Shown: positions 12,401 through 22,671 of the stretch, piece after piece | Layout: the number at the start of each line of letters is the position of its first letter | How positions within the stretch are numbered: position 1 is the stretch's first letter | Assembly (NCBI GenBank): GCA_949317995.1 | Contig: OX439044.1 | Location: 19,492,641 to 19,556,640 of the forward strand | Origin: Acholoe squamosa | Lineage: Eukaryota > Annelida > Polychaeta > Phyllodocida > Polynoidae | DNA: 64,000 nt | Direction: 5' to 3' | The notes under the pieces: model-generated | Seen by the model: only the letters and a program-made list of their open reading frames with translations | What the model was told of the DNA's origin: nothing | Databases searched by the model: none | Position numbers and translations under genes: made by a program

Positions 12401-15400
12401 CATTGTCTAAACAGGCGGTACTCGGTAATGCTGTTTTCTCACTCACTCATCCCCATTAACCCAAGTGTAAGAAGCAACAAAGCCATAACATGACTGAGAT
12501 CTATTACAAGCGGAAAAGAGAATAGAGTAACGAATACAAATTTAGAAAGATAACGTACAATACTGAATATAATTCAATTGATCTACATCCACATAATGTG
12601 TTTCAGATTGTGTTACCAGCAGAAGTACCAATAAAGGGACAGCCAGACAGACCAGACAGTCTGCAGATTCAGGCCTCTAGACTGACCCTCACAAATTGTC
12701 ACATAGAGCCCAATGCCTCACTGCCTGAGCTGGGCTCTCTGCTGCAGATCTATGAAAACTCACACTTCTTCTGTAATTCTAAGTGTGATTTTCCCAAACG
12801 TGAAGATGACATGGTGGCTATTCCAACAATCTTTAGGCGCCATGCTCTCAAGGACAATGACACCTACCTAGATAGCACGATAGGTGACATTGTGATAGGT
12901 CGACGTACGACAATGCCACCAGAGACCGCTCCGACAGAGACGCGGACAACTGATGGCCTGACTTATTACAGCATGAGTACAGACTCACTCAAACTAAATG
13001 CCACTAAGGATGTGTGGTGCTTAGCAGTAGACCAATTCTGGATGGAATTCTTTGGTGTTCCCACAGCACACAACAGACCAGTGGCTTTTGTGGAGTCCTT
13101 TCCACTCACAGTCTGGCTTGCCAACCCACTCGCTAGTCGCCAACAGCAGCAGCAGCAGCAGCAACAGAGAAGTGGGGTTAGTAGTGGCAGGAATGTGCAT
13201 CGTCCTCTGGAACGAACTGGCTCCAACCACCTCTTAAAGCAATATTACCCGCTGGACGGGGAACGAACAGTACCAATGGGCTATGTAAATGGTGATGTAC
13301 ACCCGGGTAGTAGGGACTCCTCGCCAACTGGCACACGCAACCGGCGCTCGTACCATGAGAAGTCGTGCGCTGACATGCACATGCTGGTTAGGATAGGTTC
13401 TAAGGTGAACGTCCAGTTGAACCACTACCAGTATGTCTTCCTCATGCGCCTGGTCGAAACAGTTAGCAAGTTCTCTAATGAGATCAAGGAGGACACATCG
13501 GCTATCGTACAGGTGCCACCTGCACAGCGGACAATAGTGGTGGCTGTTAAAGTGCGGGAGGTAGAATTGGCACTTATCTGTCCACCCATCCCAGAAATGC
13601 CTGGCGGTGGACTCGGTTCAGGGAGTCGAGAGGACTCTGATGAACTTAAGATGTTGGATGAACTACCAGAGGATGCTAGCAAGATGGGTATGAACTCACG
13701 TAGTCCTACGGATGACTCACAATTAGGCTAGTATAGTCACTTGCAACATATGATTCTCAATGCATTTGATTAGAAATAGGACACTCTTCCCATGAGGCCC
13801 TACGGGCCTTAGGACGTTAAACAAATCATTGTAAGAAAACACCGTTTCTTCATTGGCCTTTGAGATGTACATGTATGTCAAATAGTGAAGAATGCGTAGC
13901 AGGTGATTACTAGTCTGCTGGTTGTATTAAATGCATGAATTCATATGGTCAAGATTTCCTTGTAAAATTAATCTTATTGTAACCTCCAATAATACGCCCT
14001 GTGCCTTTTGCAGCCCGGGGCATCCATTCTAACAGTCTGAACACGCCAGCTCAGATCCTCAAGTCACACAGTGATACTGAACTGACCGGCCAGGATCAGG
14101 GTTATCCCGGTAGCTCCATCCTCAGTACCTCCCCTGGACACAGAGGCTTCCCACCAGATCCCCGTGAAAGACATCCATCGGGGGAGTACCCGCGTATACA
14201 GATCTCGGATGGCTCAGTTACTATGTCTCTAGGCAGCGCTCAGGACCTCTCCATGTCTTACTCGTCCTCGCCACAGCACCGCAACAGAAGTGCAGAGAAC
14301 CTACATTATGATAGCGAGAGGGACAAGAAAGGAGGCGAAATCAGAAAATCTTTTAACAATGCCTTCTCCAACCTTACCAAGCTCACTGAAAAGGTTAAGC
14401 AAAATGTCAAAGGTATGTATTTCTAATGCAATGTAGTTAAATGATCAATTGTAGTTCATATCATATGAAAAATGATATTATCTTCTTATTACTGTAATCA
14501 TTGTGTAGTTTATAAATATATCATTTATCTCTTTGGTACAATCGACTGTGAATTATCGAAACTTGAAATAATCAAGATAATTATTGGTACTCTGGGCCCA
14601 TCAGTGAAACTCTCCCCTCAAAGAGACTGTAAAATATTTGATACAAAAAATTAAAATGTTGATGAATTAGAAGTAATGGGGTAGGTATTTTTCAGTCCCA
14701 TTCCAATTCAAGGAATTAATTGACTCCTTTGTTGACTTTTAAGCTCTGGATGTGATGGATGATGGAGATGACTGGGATACTCTTTCTATAAAGAGTGGTG
14801 CCTCCAGTGATGATGAGGAATTTGTTTTCCTGAAATTACAAAATGCACAGGAGGTGCCAGCATTTGAGCGACACCACAGCTCATCTGAGTCTGTGTCAGT
14901 GGCAGACAGTGATGGCAACCAGGAGTCGCCCAACATTAATATCTTCGGAAGCTTGGCTGACCGTGCCCGAGGCGTTGTGAGTTTGATCAAATTTGATGAG
15001 TTTGATAATCTTTTCTAACTATAGTCCACCCTCAGCATGTTTTAAATCCTTGTGACAGTGGTCAAAGCTTTTTAATACAATGATTAAAAACACTATTACT
15101 CATTACTGAATACTTTTTGGTTTGGTAGGTGTCGGTGGTCTCCTTTCGGATGCTAAACACAGAGACAATCATACAAATGAGAGGTGAAGATGTCACCCTG
15201 TCTTCTCAAGTCTACAGGGTCATGCCACATGAATATGGCAACATAAATCTGGACCAATTCCACCAAAAATTTACAAGCTCTGGTAAGTTTGTTCAGTCTT
15301 CCTTTCAAAAGGCACTGCAAATATTATGTATCAGCCAAGGCTTAAAATGAATTTGAAATTTATATCACCTTATAGAATCTTTTTAAAGTTAGCGGGTGGC

Positions 15401-18400
15401 TCGCTCATATAGTAATGAGGTATCTCATACTACAGAACTGAACCTGAGACCTTTAGAGTTGTAATGGTCTACCTTAGTTGATATCAGCGAAGGGCTATTA
15501 AATCTTTTATATGGTCGGTGATTAAACTTTATCATTCCTGTCAGCCAAACAGTTTTAACATTTCTATAAGATTTACTTTTAAGGGTGGAGGAAGCAGGTC
15601 ACTCGAAAGGAAATAACATAGGTGTATTAAGAATTTGCATCTTATCATGGTGTTTTCATATACACTGACCTCTATTTTCACCACTTAGATATTTTCAAAC
15701 AAAGGGTCTATAACATGATTTGTACCAAACTTGTATTCTATGGGAAAGTTTTGATGTTTATTTTTCTATAATAAGCATACATACTGTATTCTATACGTCA
15801 AAAGGATTGATATCCTAGTCCTGTGCAGTCAAGTAATCTTGTTGTTATCAACCTCTATCAAGTACATCCTTGGCTATTTCTAAGCTAAATGCAGTTGTAT
15901 AAGAAAAAGTATCCCTCAGGTAGAGTTCCCTTAGATATGACTTATCAACTACCTACCTAAGTACTACTGGGTACATGCATGCACTCTCAGCCAAAGCTTC
16001 ACCTCAAAACAGTTTTTTTTCTTTTATTCCTGTTTTTCTTTCACCTGTCAGTGTATTTCTGCAGATATCGTCCCACCATGCATGCATTACAGGCTTTAGG
16101 TGGATATCTCTCTGCGCTGGTTGAGCTTAATGTTTCTTATGCTCTCCCATACACATCTTATTTCTGTTTCCATGTGAAATGACACTGTGTGACATTTCCA
16201 TCCATGCTGTGATCCAACCACCGGTCTTTTAGCACAATCAACTAACCCATCTCCAGACTGCGTGTGGTATTCCCCTTCAAATCAATAATGACATTGTTGT
16301 GTAGAGCATTATATACACAGATTTGGTTTCATGCGTTATAAAAGATATAACCATGTGGAACTTTAAAGTGTTAGAATTAAACTATATAAGACTTTGGTTT
16401 TCCATACTTTGTCATTATTGTATACAGCAAGATATTTCATCTTGTGATATAGCAAGGACCCCACCCCTGCAACTGCACTGAAGTAAGAGGAATCAGTTTA
16501 AAAAGCATACTATTTGTACCATGCTAATTCTCATTAAATCTATAAGAAAGAATTTAAACGTCTTTAGAATTTAGTTGTCTACATTCTGAAGATCAAGAGT
16601 CGAGGAACATTTCCGAAAATCATGATCTCATGATTTAGGAGGACAGGCATTTCTAACTGACGATTTACATTTAATATTCAAAGAACATGGTTTAATTTTC
16701 CCACATCACACAGCATGATGTGTCATTATTACATATGTTTTGCTTTATTTTATGAACTGTGACCCTTTTAACTGTCAACAAATTCTTTATGAGAATGAAG
16801 AATAACCCCCAAAACAATAGGGTATAAGATGCGTGCCCAACTGATCCTTTGGACAAACAGTAGATAGCATGTGAGTTAACATTGAAAAACGGTCTTACTT
16901 TGGGCATGTATATCCTGTCACCCAGGCAGCACTTGTCGGCCCAGTATCATCACTTTGCTGACTATGGCTTCAGGTAAAATCTGTGTTTATAGCAGCTGTC
17001 TGCCCATCCTTCTTCCTACTCGTCCTTGCTAAAGCTTGCTTTACATGGAACCACAATGCCTGATGTAATTTCAAATTGATGTAAAGTTATGCTCAGAAGA
17101 GAATAAGGCCTTTCACTGAGATTTGAATGTATATAGTCATCCTCATCAACTGAAGCAACTAAAGATTGCAGCAAAAGAAAATAAAAAAGTGATATGAATA
17201 ACAATATATACCGTAAATTCTCTCGTATTAGCCACATTCCTCGTATAAGCCGCACCCTGAGTTAGTGGGTGAGCGATAAGCCCCATTCAGGACTTGAAAA
17301 TTGATATTTTAGTACTTTTCTATAGTGTCAAATACCCTCATATAAGCCACACCCTGACTTTGGGCTGTAACTTTAAGCCTATTTTTTTATTTGGGTTCTG
17401 GTATAAGCCCCGGCCTATACAAGAGAACTTACGGTACCGTAATCTCCCGCGTATAAGGCGCGTCTTATAGGGGGGTTTTTAGTTCTCATTGGATCCACAA
17501 GGGGGACACCAAGACCTTTCTTTTGATATCTTACATGCCCCCTTGGTCATAATGGGACAAAATGGGGCCCAGGAGGGTCCAAGGTGGCCCAAGCTACCCA
17601 TAGGTTTTTGAATTTTAAAAATTCATTCAGTAGAACTAAAGTTTTTTGAGAATTTTCCAAAACTCTAGGTGCGCCTTATACGCGGGATGCGCCTTATATG
17701 CGGGAGATTACGGTAGTATATTGCCTTTGGAAATGACATACAGTCTTTCAGTAATTTGATAACACAAATGACTCCCTGATCTCAGACACAAATTACTCAC
17801 ACATACCCAGCTTTGAGGTTTTGAGAAACTTACTAATATATGGGAGGACAACATTATGGTTCCATGGCTTTTGTTCCACCCCGTTCAGCACCAGTTTATT
17901 ATGTTTGATTGCTGTTGTAACAGCTCATCCCTGCAGCAATCTGACAGGGCGGAACACCTGCCAGTTTGTTGCAATGTACCCTGCATGGTGGTTAAGGTTA
18001 TTTACTGCATGTTATTCTAAGATTTACTTTCAGAAAGTTCACTCTATTGGGTTAAATGTGTGGTCTGTCACACAATAAAGAAAATAAGTCTCGCTATCAG
18101 AAGGACGTTTTCACATGGGGTTAGCATTATCAGTAGGATAATGGTCTATGGTGTAGGCTTAAGAGATCAAAACAATCAAACCTACTGGATGGTTGGTCTT
18201 TGATTGATTCACATACATTAAGGTTAGGTTAAGTCACAGACATTTAAGTGGATATGGTACAATGGTGGGGGTTGGCAATGAGGTCCCAACAAGTAAAAGA
18301 GTTTCTATATATTTTCCCTTGGAGAGGAGTTTAATGAAATCTTTAATTTCAGCCACATGAATATCCAAGCAGTCAATCTAAAGCTCTTTTAAACATCACT

Positions 18401-21200
18401 TAAACAAATTGTATTTCATTCTATCATAGTACCAAGCATATAAGGCACAGATAATATGTGAGGATGGATCCCTAGTGTGCCTTATACCCTCAGGTTGAGT
18501 TGCACCTTATATGCTATGTACGCATTATATGCGAGGTCCTACAGAATCATAATTTAATTTTCTATTCACGTTGTAGTGTAAGAACTAGCCATTATGATAG
18601 TTAACATGAGATAAAGGCGAATAACTCCTAGTTGACAAGTAAATCAAATGTGAGCATTTGTCACTAATCAAATCTGTCAACATAAATTGGCTGATTATAT
18701 ATCAAAAAGTAGCATTGGTAATTTGATAGTTGCATCTATATCATACCGTAGATACTCCAGCATTGCTAGGTCATTGCAAATTTGCTTGATGTAGGCTGAA
18801 GTACTCTATCCTGTGGACCTATAAGTGAAAGAACCCTCTCCCTCTCCTTTACCTCTGAGTAGAAAACTATAAAAAGTAGCATGTAAGTGTCTGATCAAAA
18901 TTTGTCCGTCTGGTGATTCCTGTGCTCCAAATAGTCTGTGTATCAAAAGGTCCAAAACGGCATGAGTCTAGTTTGGTGCTGACCTCGTTGTATCTAAGTG
19001 GTCAAATCTCTGAGAAATAGTGCATGGGAGCCACATGAAGAATAAGGATTTGAAGACTAAGCAGTTCATTGGAAATTTTAACCAAGTTATTGCATGTTAT
19101 GTCTACAATGATTCATAAAACCTACTAAAGATAATTCAACTGTGTTGGCTATTCTAGCATCAAGGTCTGACATGTTTGCAGATTCACACATAAATGTCCG
19201 AGCATGATTCCGCTTAACTGTCTTAGATACTATACTAGTCTAAATGATAATAGCTCAGACTTATGATTTAGATAAATAGACCTAGAACAATAGACAGTTA
19301 AATTATTTGTTGCTAACTAGCATTGCATGGTATGTGATAAAAAGAAATGCTCAAAATTAAGCAAAAATAAATAACTGGAACAAAAAAATGCTGCACACAA
19401 AACTGAAAACCCCAAACTAATCTGGTCAAATAAAAAGTGGCCACACGAGCAACAGGGTATTAAATTTTAGGATGTTAATATAAACCTATCTTGATCTGTG
19501 AGTTTGTATCTTAACTTTCAGCTAACAAGGAGTGTGAAGATGTCCTTCCTCCTGTAGCTGAACCACCAGTCAAATTCCGCTATCAAGTTGGGCCCTCAGC
19601 AGAGACGCTAGCGCCCTCAGCAGGGGACCTTGGGCATCTCCGAGCGGCTGTCACTGGACTGCGGATGAAACTTTCTATGTCAACCATTACCCACCTAGTG
19701 GACCTCATTGAAGATGAAGTCATACCTCCACCCATGCCCCTATTTATCAACGTATCAGACTGCACATTCACTATGCAGGTACTAGAAAAATTATATTTGA
19801 CAAAGATTGAAGTTCATATTGACTGGCTAGAAGGATAAAGTAACTGTTAAATACCTTGAATGACCTAAGCTCTGCAGTGGTATCATTGTTCACTTTTATC
19901 AACATTGAATAGATCCTCCATTCTCTTCGTTTTTCCTTCTTTACTATTAATGAAACTTGAATATATTGTACTTCCCAATACAGAATGATGGTCCTCCAAC
20001 TCACATGACATCACCAGAGCCTGTGCCACTGGACTTCCATGTTGACCGCCTTGTTTTAACACGTGGGCCTGACGGAGTATTCAGAGCGTCTGCAGGTAAA
20101 GACTTGTATTTTTCTAGGTCTAGAAATGTACCAAGAAGGGGGATGCATGATTTTTAAGTAAATGGCTCCTTTACACTACCAGTCCCCCACTGGCAGTAAT
20201 GGACAAAAAAGGATGGGGTGGGGGGGGAGAGAACATTGCATCCATTCGATACCACAGTTAGCTGGAGGGGCAGAGCAAATATGATGAGAGTGAGAGAATA
20301 CCTTAGATACAACCAAAAGGTTGATAGAGATAGAGGATTGCCATCATTTTCCATGTGTATGAGAAAACATGTGTCATATGTTTCAAATACCAGAGCAGCT
20401 GTGTCTAAATTCCTAAATCTTTGATTCCATTCAAAGAATAACCCAATATTTCCTCCTCCTTAGGTCCCAGTACCAGGGAACCAGAAGTGCCAACAGAACG
20501 TCAACGGACACTGTCATCAACACCCCCTGGTGTGCGCGGTCACGAACAGCGTGCAGGGACACCACCTGGCGGGAGGTCCTACGATGGACGGCCATCCACC
20601 CCACCTGGTGTGAGGGCTGCATATGACCAGCGACCAGGGACCCCACCTGGAAGTAGGCCAGCATATGATCAGCGACCTGCAACCCCGCCTAGTGGTCGCT
20701 CGCCGCACGACCAGCGACCTGGCACGCCCCCCGGAGGGCGGTCACCGCTGGCTGAGGCCATGCGCCAGATCCAAGGCCAGGCAACATCATTGGACAGAGT
20801 AAAACGTGAGAATTCTGCTCTGCGTGACCGTATCCTCCAAGTGGAGGAAGAATTGGACTTAAAGCTTAATCAGCAGGTGACCAAAGAGAGTTACACAGCC
20901 CTGCAAGATGAAAATAACATGCTCCGACAGCAGCTGGAAAAGATCGCCTCGTTAGATGGTGGGCTCTACCAGCAGGAGTCACTTCAACGTGATGCGCAGC
21001 GGTGGCGTGAGCAGGCACAAATGGCTGAAACTGTTCAACGTGAAAATGCTCATCTGATTGCACAGCTACAACAACAGCAAGATGACATTCATATCCTAAA
21101 GCAGGAGCGTGACTCACTGCTAGCTACCCTGCAACTACTGCAAGAGGAACTCACCGCTTCTGAGACGATGCGCTCCCGAGGAAAACCCCCTGTGTCTTGA
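363..21200 (+). CDS. BLTP3: BLTP3-like bridge-like lipid transfer protein (UHRF1BP1/UHRF1BP1L family), 5'-partial, 18 exons
   Basis: Members of this family (BLTP3A/UHRF1BP1, BLTP3B/UHRF1BP1L/SHIP164) are rod-like VPS13-type proteins that move bulk lipid at organelle contacts and on endosomal vesicles. Exons seen: 363-471, 3186-3423, 3698-3861, 4080-4260, 5506-5595, 5872-6309, 9314-9420, 10442-10528, 11628-11645, 12161-12226, 12607-13687, 14014-14412, 14744-14976, 15129-15282, 16926-16973, 19522-19778, 19984-20095, 20464-21200. Every junction has AG/GT sites and the phases add up to one open frame of about 1,505 residues ending in TGA at 21198-21200. Family landmarks in order are YGFAERIIDG, LDDLLWVLTDSQLKA, YDVVETSYHL, FDHYPFHAAG, LPQEMSSIHVEYTDYYFP, DVWCLAVDQFWMEFFG and a C-terminal coiled coil. 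The N-terminal chorein segment (about 100 residues) lies upstream of the window. Vertebrate members are about 1,440-1,460 residues, so this one is somewhat longer, mainly through low-complexity inserts. Confidence 0.93.
774..836. repeat. AT-rich tandem repeat, 21-bp unit x3
   Basis: Three near-identical copies of a unit read as TTTAAATAAACNGTATAGTTA, the last diverging at its end. Confidence 0.75.
1067..1299. mobile_element. MITE, CCGTAA family, subfamily A (233 bp)
   Basis: The termini are inverted: CCGTAAACTCCCGCGTAGAA on the left and its complement at 1280-1299 on the right. The interior repeats AAGACGCACC-type words, as in the copies at 9617 and 23986. The right flank is TA. It is nonautonomous, with no ORF. 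Confidence 0.85.
1305..1575. mobile_element. MITE, CCGTAA family, subfamily B (about 271 bp)
   Basis: It starts CCGTTATCTCCCACGTA after TA at 1303-1304 and ends GGAGATTACGG followed by TA. The interior (GGTCTTGGTGTCCCCCTTGT near 1500) is shared with 17437-17713 and 27446-27719. It sits 5 bp after the previous MITE. Confidence 0.8.
2720..2862. mobile_element. 143-bp MITE with 14-bp TIR and 6-bp target duplication
   Basis: CAGGGATGAAAGTC at 2720-2733 is inverted at 2849-2862. The flanks CATATC at 2714-2719 and 2863-2868 form a direct 6-bp duplication. The interior repeats TTTCAGGGATTTT. No ORF. Confidence 0.75.
3186..3423 (+). CDS. BLTP3: BLTP3 exon b
   Basis: The exon runs in phase 0 to phase 1. 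It encodes GDLRLTRIKDELRGEILIFK, then EWQTLRIEANA and TTPLRLIANQSKTRITIKKR. These line up with the vertebrate DLRLTRI...RGEVLTFKE...WQTLRIEADA...PLRLITNQ block, part of the lipid-groove repeats. Confidence 0.92.
3698..3861 (+). CDS. BLTP3: BLTP3 exon c
   Basis: The exon runs in phase 1 to phase 0. It encodes DCGMVASRVQLNLDDLLWVL and then TDSQLKAALVFVNSLKEVIK. LDDLLWVLTDSQLKA is nearly invariant in the family. Confidence 0.94.
4080..4260 (+). CDS. BLTP3: BLTP3 exon d
   Basis: The exon runs in phase 0 to phase 1. A Pro/Gln-rich start with a five-Gln run is followed by KLFTKYDVVETSYHLYTGRV and DLHLCDD, matching vertebrate FDVKETSHHLVISHLDLHICDD. Confidence 0.92.
4261..5505 (+). other. BLTP3 intron, nothing recognised
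   Basis: AT-rich intron sequence; no repeat or coding signal recognised. Confidence 0.6.
5506..5595 (+). CDS. BLTP3: BLTP3 exon e
   Basis: A 90-nt exon, phase 1 to phase 1. It encodes EGGAMQVTIHKMSFDHYPFH ending AAG, equivalent to vertebrate GGAMQL...DYYPFHWAGDS. Confidence 0.92.
5872..6309 (+). CDS. BLTP3: BLTP3 exon f
   Basis: The exon runs in phase 1 to phase 1. It encodes ADRVHWVKHDENMMARNAWA, a Pro/Gln-rich linker, SCVVLRIEDFVLYRVSTA and LPQEMSSIHVEYTDYYFPEG, all collinear with vertebrate members. It splices directly to 9314 to give FPVPHANL, matching the family's FPIPSPNL. Confidence 0.93.
7182..8120. mobile_element. CCGTAA-family element carrying an 86-bp minisatellite
   Basis: Flanked by TA on both sides, with termini CCGTAATCTCCCGCGTAGAA and the inverted GGAGATTACGG. 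Unlike the 233-274 bp relatives, its middle holds a GC-rich tandem array, so it is about 939 bp long. Confidence 0.8.
7371..7932. repeat. 86-87-bp minisatellite, about 6.5 copies, two alternating unit types
   Basis: The word GTGTGCCGATGACAGCTTGA recurs at 7387, 7474, 7560, 7647, 7733 and 7818, with a variant at 7904. Spacer halves alternate between GACCGGGAGGTGTCGA and CGGTCGCTGTAGATTTG, giving a 173-bp higher-order dimer. It is far more GC-rich than its surroundings. Confidence 0.88.
9314..9420 (+). CDS. BLTP3: BLTP3 exon g
   Basis: The exon runs in phase 1 to phase 0. It encodes PHANLFIVVNPLRLNLDWVT then LLWLNAFSLSLLQSL, matching vertebrate SPNLYSQLNALQFTVDERSILWLNQFLLDLKQSL in order. Confidence 0.92.
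9617..9849. mobile_element. MITE, CCGTAA family, subfamily A (233 bp)
   Basis: Flanked by TA at 9615-9616 and 9850-9851. CCGTAATCTCCCGCGTAGAA on the left, inverted on the right. Interior shared with 1067-1299 and 23986-24218. Confidence 0.88.
10442..10528 (+). CDS. BLTP3: BLTP3 exon h
   Basis: An 87-nt exon in phase 0 on both sides, with AG at 10440-10441 and donor GTATGT after GCC. It encodes a 29-residue segment with RDLMPPMLETITGLPQA. This part of the family is variable, so it is placed by splice sites and phase rather than strong similarity. Confidence 0.7.
11628..11645 (+). CDS. BLTP3: Candidate 18-nt microexon of BLTP3
   Basis: A pyrimidine-rich tract ends in CTGCAG just before CCCAATAAGGGCAAACGA, which is followed by donor GTGAGT. 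It encodes PNKGKR in phase 0 on both sides, so it can be included or skipped without breaking the frame. It falls where vertebrate members have a charged linker before the DEHVDVRVD block. Prediction from splice sites only. Confidence 0.5.
12161..12226 (+). CDS. BLTP3: BLTP3 exon i
   Basis: A 66-nt phase 0 exon encoding ELPEPEGPRIHTDIKLDALM and PR. It corresponds to vertebrate DEHVDVRVDGLMLKFVIP, which continues in the next exon as IVLPAEVP. Confidence 0.85.
12607..13687 (+). CDS. BLTP3: BLTP3 large central exon (1,081 nt)
   Basis: The acceptor follows TTTCAG at 12601-12606. The exon carries IQASRLTLTNCHIEPNAS, FPKREDD, IFRRHALKDNDTY, DVWCLAVDQFWMEFFG, RPVAFVESFPLTVWL, a CAG/CAA tract (Gln run, 13141-13167), HLLKQYYPLDGE, DMHMLVRIGSKVNVQLNHYQ and VAVKVREVELALICPP. 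All are collinear with vertebrate UHRF1BP1L. Donor GTATGA at 13688 leaves phase 1, which fits the next exon. A readthrough frame would stop at 13729-13731. Confidence 0.92.
14014..14412 (+). CDS. BLTP3: BLTP3 exon, Ser/Pro-rich linker
   Basis: The exon runs in phase 1 to phase 1. It encodes a Ser/Pro-rich, probably disordered segment ending in KKGGEIRKSFNNAFSNLTKL TEKVKQNVKG in two parts, an amphipathic stretch resembling the vertebrate helix before the MKRTVSQQS block. Confidence 0.85.
14744..14976 (+). CDS. BLTP3: BLTP3 exon, acidic Ser-rich segment
   Basis: The exon runs in phase 1 to phase 0. It encodes DDWDTLSIKSGASSDDEEFV, HHSSSESVSVADSDGNQESP and NINIFGSLADRARG, parallel to vertebrate MSLDTISLDS...ESDGSDS...NYG blocks. 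The end is set at donor GTGAGT (14977) because it keeps phase. Confidence 0.87.
15129..15282 (+). CDS. BLTP3: BLTP3 exon, conserved RGED segment
   Basis: The exon runs in phase 0 to phase 1. It encodes VSVVSFRMLNTETIIQMRGE DVTLSSQVYRVMPHEYGNIN in two parts, matching vertebrate SVVVFKI...DIRGEDTEICLQVNQVTPDQLGNISL. Confidence 0.92.
15283..16925 (+). other. BLTP3 intron, nothing recognised
   Basis: No repeat or coding signal recognised. Confidence 0.55.
16926..16973 (+). CDS. BLTP3: Small in-frame exon of BLTP3 (possible cassette exon)
   Basis: A 48-nt segment with acceptor CCCAG and donor GTAAAA, phase 1 on both sides. It encodes GSTCRPSIITLLTMAS. The neighbouring exons also join in phase without it, so it may be alternative. 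There is no clear family match. Confidence 0.5.
17211..17434. mobile_element. MITE, CCGTAA family, diverged subfamily D (224 bp)
   Basis: The left TA is at 17209-17210. The termini are CCGTAAATTCTCTCGTATTA and the inverted AAGAGAACTTACGG. The interior words are ATAAGCCGCACC rather than ATAAGACGCACC. It shares its right TA with the next MITE. Confidence 0.75.
17437..17713. mobile_element. MITE, CCGTAA family, subfamily B (277 bp)
   Basis: Starts CCGTAATCTCCCGCGTATAA and ends inverted GGGAGATTACGG before TA. Its interior is in reverse orientation relative to 27446-27719 (GGACACCAAGACCTTTC here, GAAAGGTTTTGGTGTCC there). Confidence 0.85.
19522..19778 (+). CDS. BLTP3: BLTP3 exon, C-terminal groove segment
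   Basis: The exon runs in phase 1 to phase 0. It encodes PPVKFRYQVGPSAE, MSTITHLVDLIEDEVIPPPM and PLFINVSDCTFTMQ, matching vertebrate PEISLRFESGPGA...LEDE...VMPMKIQVSNTKINLKDD. Confidence 0.93.
19984..20095 (+). CDS. BLTP3: BLTP3 penultimate exon
   Basis: The exon runs in phase 0 to phase 1. It encodes EPVPLDFHVDRLVLTRGPDG VFRASA, matching vertebrate EPAPVTVHIDHLVVERSDDGSFHI. Confidence 0.93.
20464..21200 (+). CDS. BLTP3: BLTP3 terminal exon: TPPG repeats plus coiled coil
   Basis: The exon starts in phase 1 and stops with TGA at 21198. The first third holds about six degenerate 14-16-residue repeats (TPPGxR.YDQRPG type; DNA about 20520-20745), a low-complexity insert not seen in vertebrate members as I recall them. 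It is followed by a heptad-rich coiled coil from about 20790 (NSALRDRILQVEEELDLKLN, then MLRQQLEKI and ERDSLLATLQLLQEEL). The vertebrate proteins also end in a short coiled coil. Confidence 0.92.
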
Positions 21201-22671
21201 TAGTTTCTGGAGCACTAGCTTCATTGAAAGTTGTATGATAGTAAATGGTCAAAATAAGATGATTATAGAAGGTGTGTTTAAAAGAGTCAGGTATCATTTC
21301 AACCACATACACTGAGAATGATATCAAGTTTGGTGTTGACCCCAATATTGATCTTGGCACCTGCTTGGAAGCTAGTGTATTGGAAACAATGATTACACAC
21401 AGTTTTTTTAACTGCAAGTCAATATCTGTATGAGGGAGCTGAAGTAACAAATGAATCCAGTGTGCAACTCAAATAGAGTATGGTTATCTGTTGTATGAAT
21501 TAAGCAATCCTCCAACAGTTATGTCAAGTGAAGGAATGTGTGCAAGATTGTGAAAAATGCATCATGGCTAAATTGAGCCATTCCATCATATCATTTTATC
21601 TTATCACAAAAATGCATTCCGTAGAATAAGTGGTAGGAGAAAAGTCTAAAACAGCAGCATTTCTTTTAGAATTCTGCAGGTATCATTGAGTTAATGGAAA
21701 CTTATGTTTGTAAAAAAGTCAATACTCACATTTCCCTTTTGAAAATAAGTCATAATTACACATCATGAGTAGACATAAGATATCATATTAGCTACAGAGG
21801 AAAAAGCCATATTAAGCATTTGCTTTTTATTCAATTCCAAAAAGGAATGGATAACTAGAATTAAAATTGTAGTTTCCTAGTGCAGTAAAGTAGGGAAAAC
21901 AGTGTTCCTAAGAACCTTAGCTAGTCTCCTTTGAGGTATCTGTGTAAATAGTCAGTGTACATATGTTATAAGTGAGTGTACATAAGTGTGTAAAGGCCAG
22001 GTATGATGTTATGATGTGATATGTAACCAAGATCCCCACACCTTCTAGGCCAGAGAATGGTCAGGGGTTAAAGGATAAAGAACACTGTTGAGAAGTCTAG
22101 GTAACTCTGTGAATTAGATGATGTACACATAAAAGTCATCACCATAGCACATGCAGAAGGTTTACTCAGGTTAGTTCGCTTGAGCTGGCATGCAAACAAG
22201 TAATGTCGAAATCCACTCTTTTTCAGTTTTAAATTCTGTGTGCACAACTAGTTTATCATGCTTTGTGCTTATTCTGGAAATTGGATTTGAAATTACTCAA
22301 AGAAAAGAAATATTCATAACTGTGTCATGCTGATCAGATAAACAAGAAATTATTGTGGGATGATGTCTATTTTAGATTACAACTAAAAGCCTTAATTAAT
22401 TCAATTATGGTCAAATAGGTATTTCCTGAAGTACAAAAGATGAAACATGCAATTACCTGTTGTTCTAAAAGAATGTTTGTGGGCATACTTGGTCATTTAA
22501 TGATTAGTAATAGTGCAGATGAAGATGTTCTCCAGTTTTTGTTTCCAATGTTATTTTTTTAATTACATTTTTCAAGATATTTAAATATTCATAAAACCTC
22601 TATGCCCTCAAGATACATGATTTCTGGCAAAGGTCTGTGTTTCACAGTGCTTCATTATGGATGTTATCTTA

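Larger units (their letters stand above)
16974..19521 (+). other. BLTP3 intron with two abutting MITEs
   Basis: Apart from 17211-17713, a degenerate relative of the same MITE family may lie at about 18440-18545 (words such as CCTTATATGC). No coding signal. Confidence 0.6.

Noticed and set aside
13688-13731. Readthrough end of the BLTP3 protein at the TAG near 13731
   Set aside because: A GTATGA donor at 13688 leaves phase 1, matching the acceptor at 14013, and conserved family sequence continues downstream.
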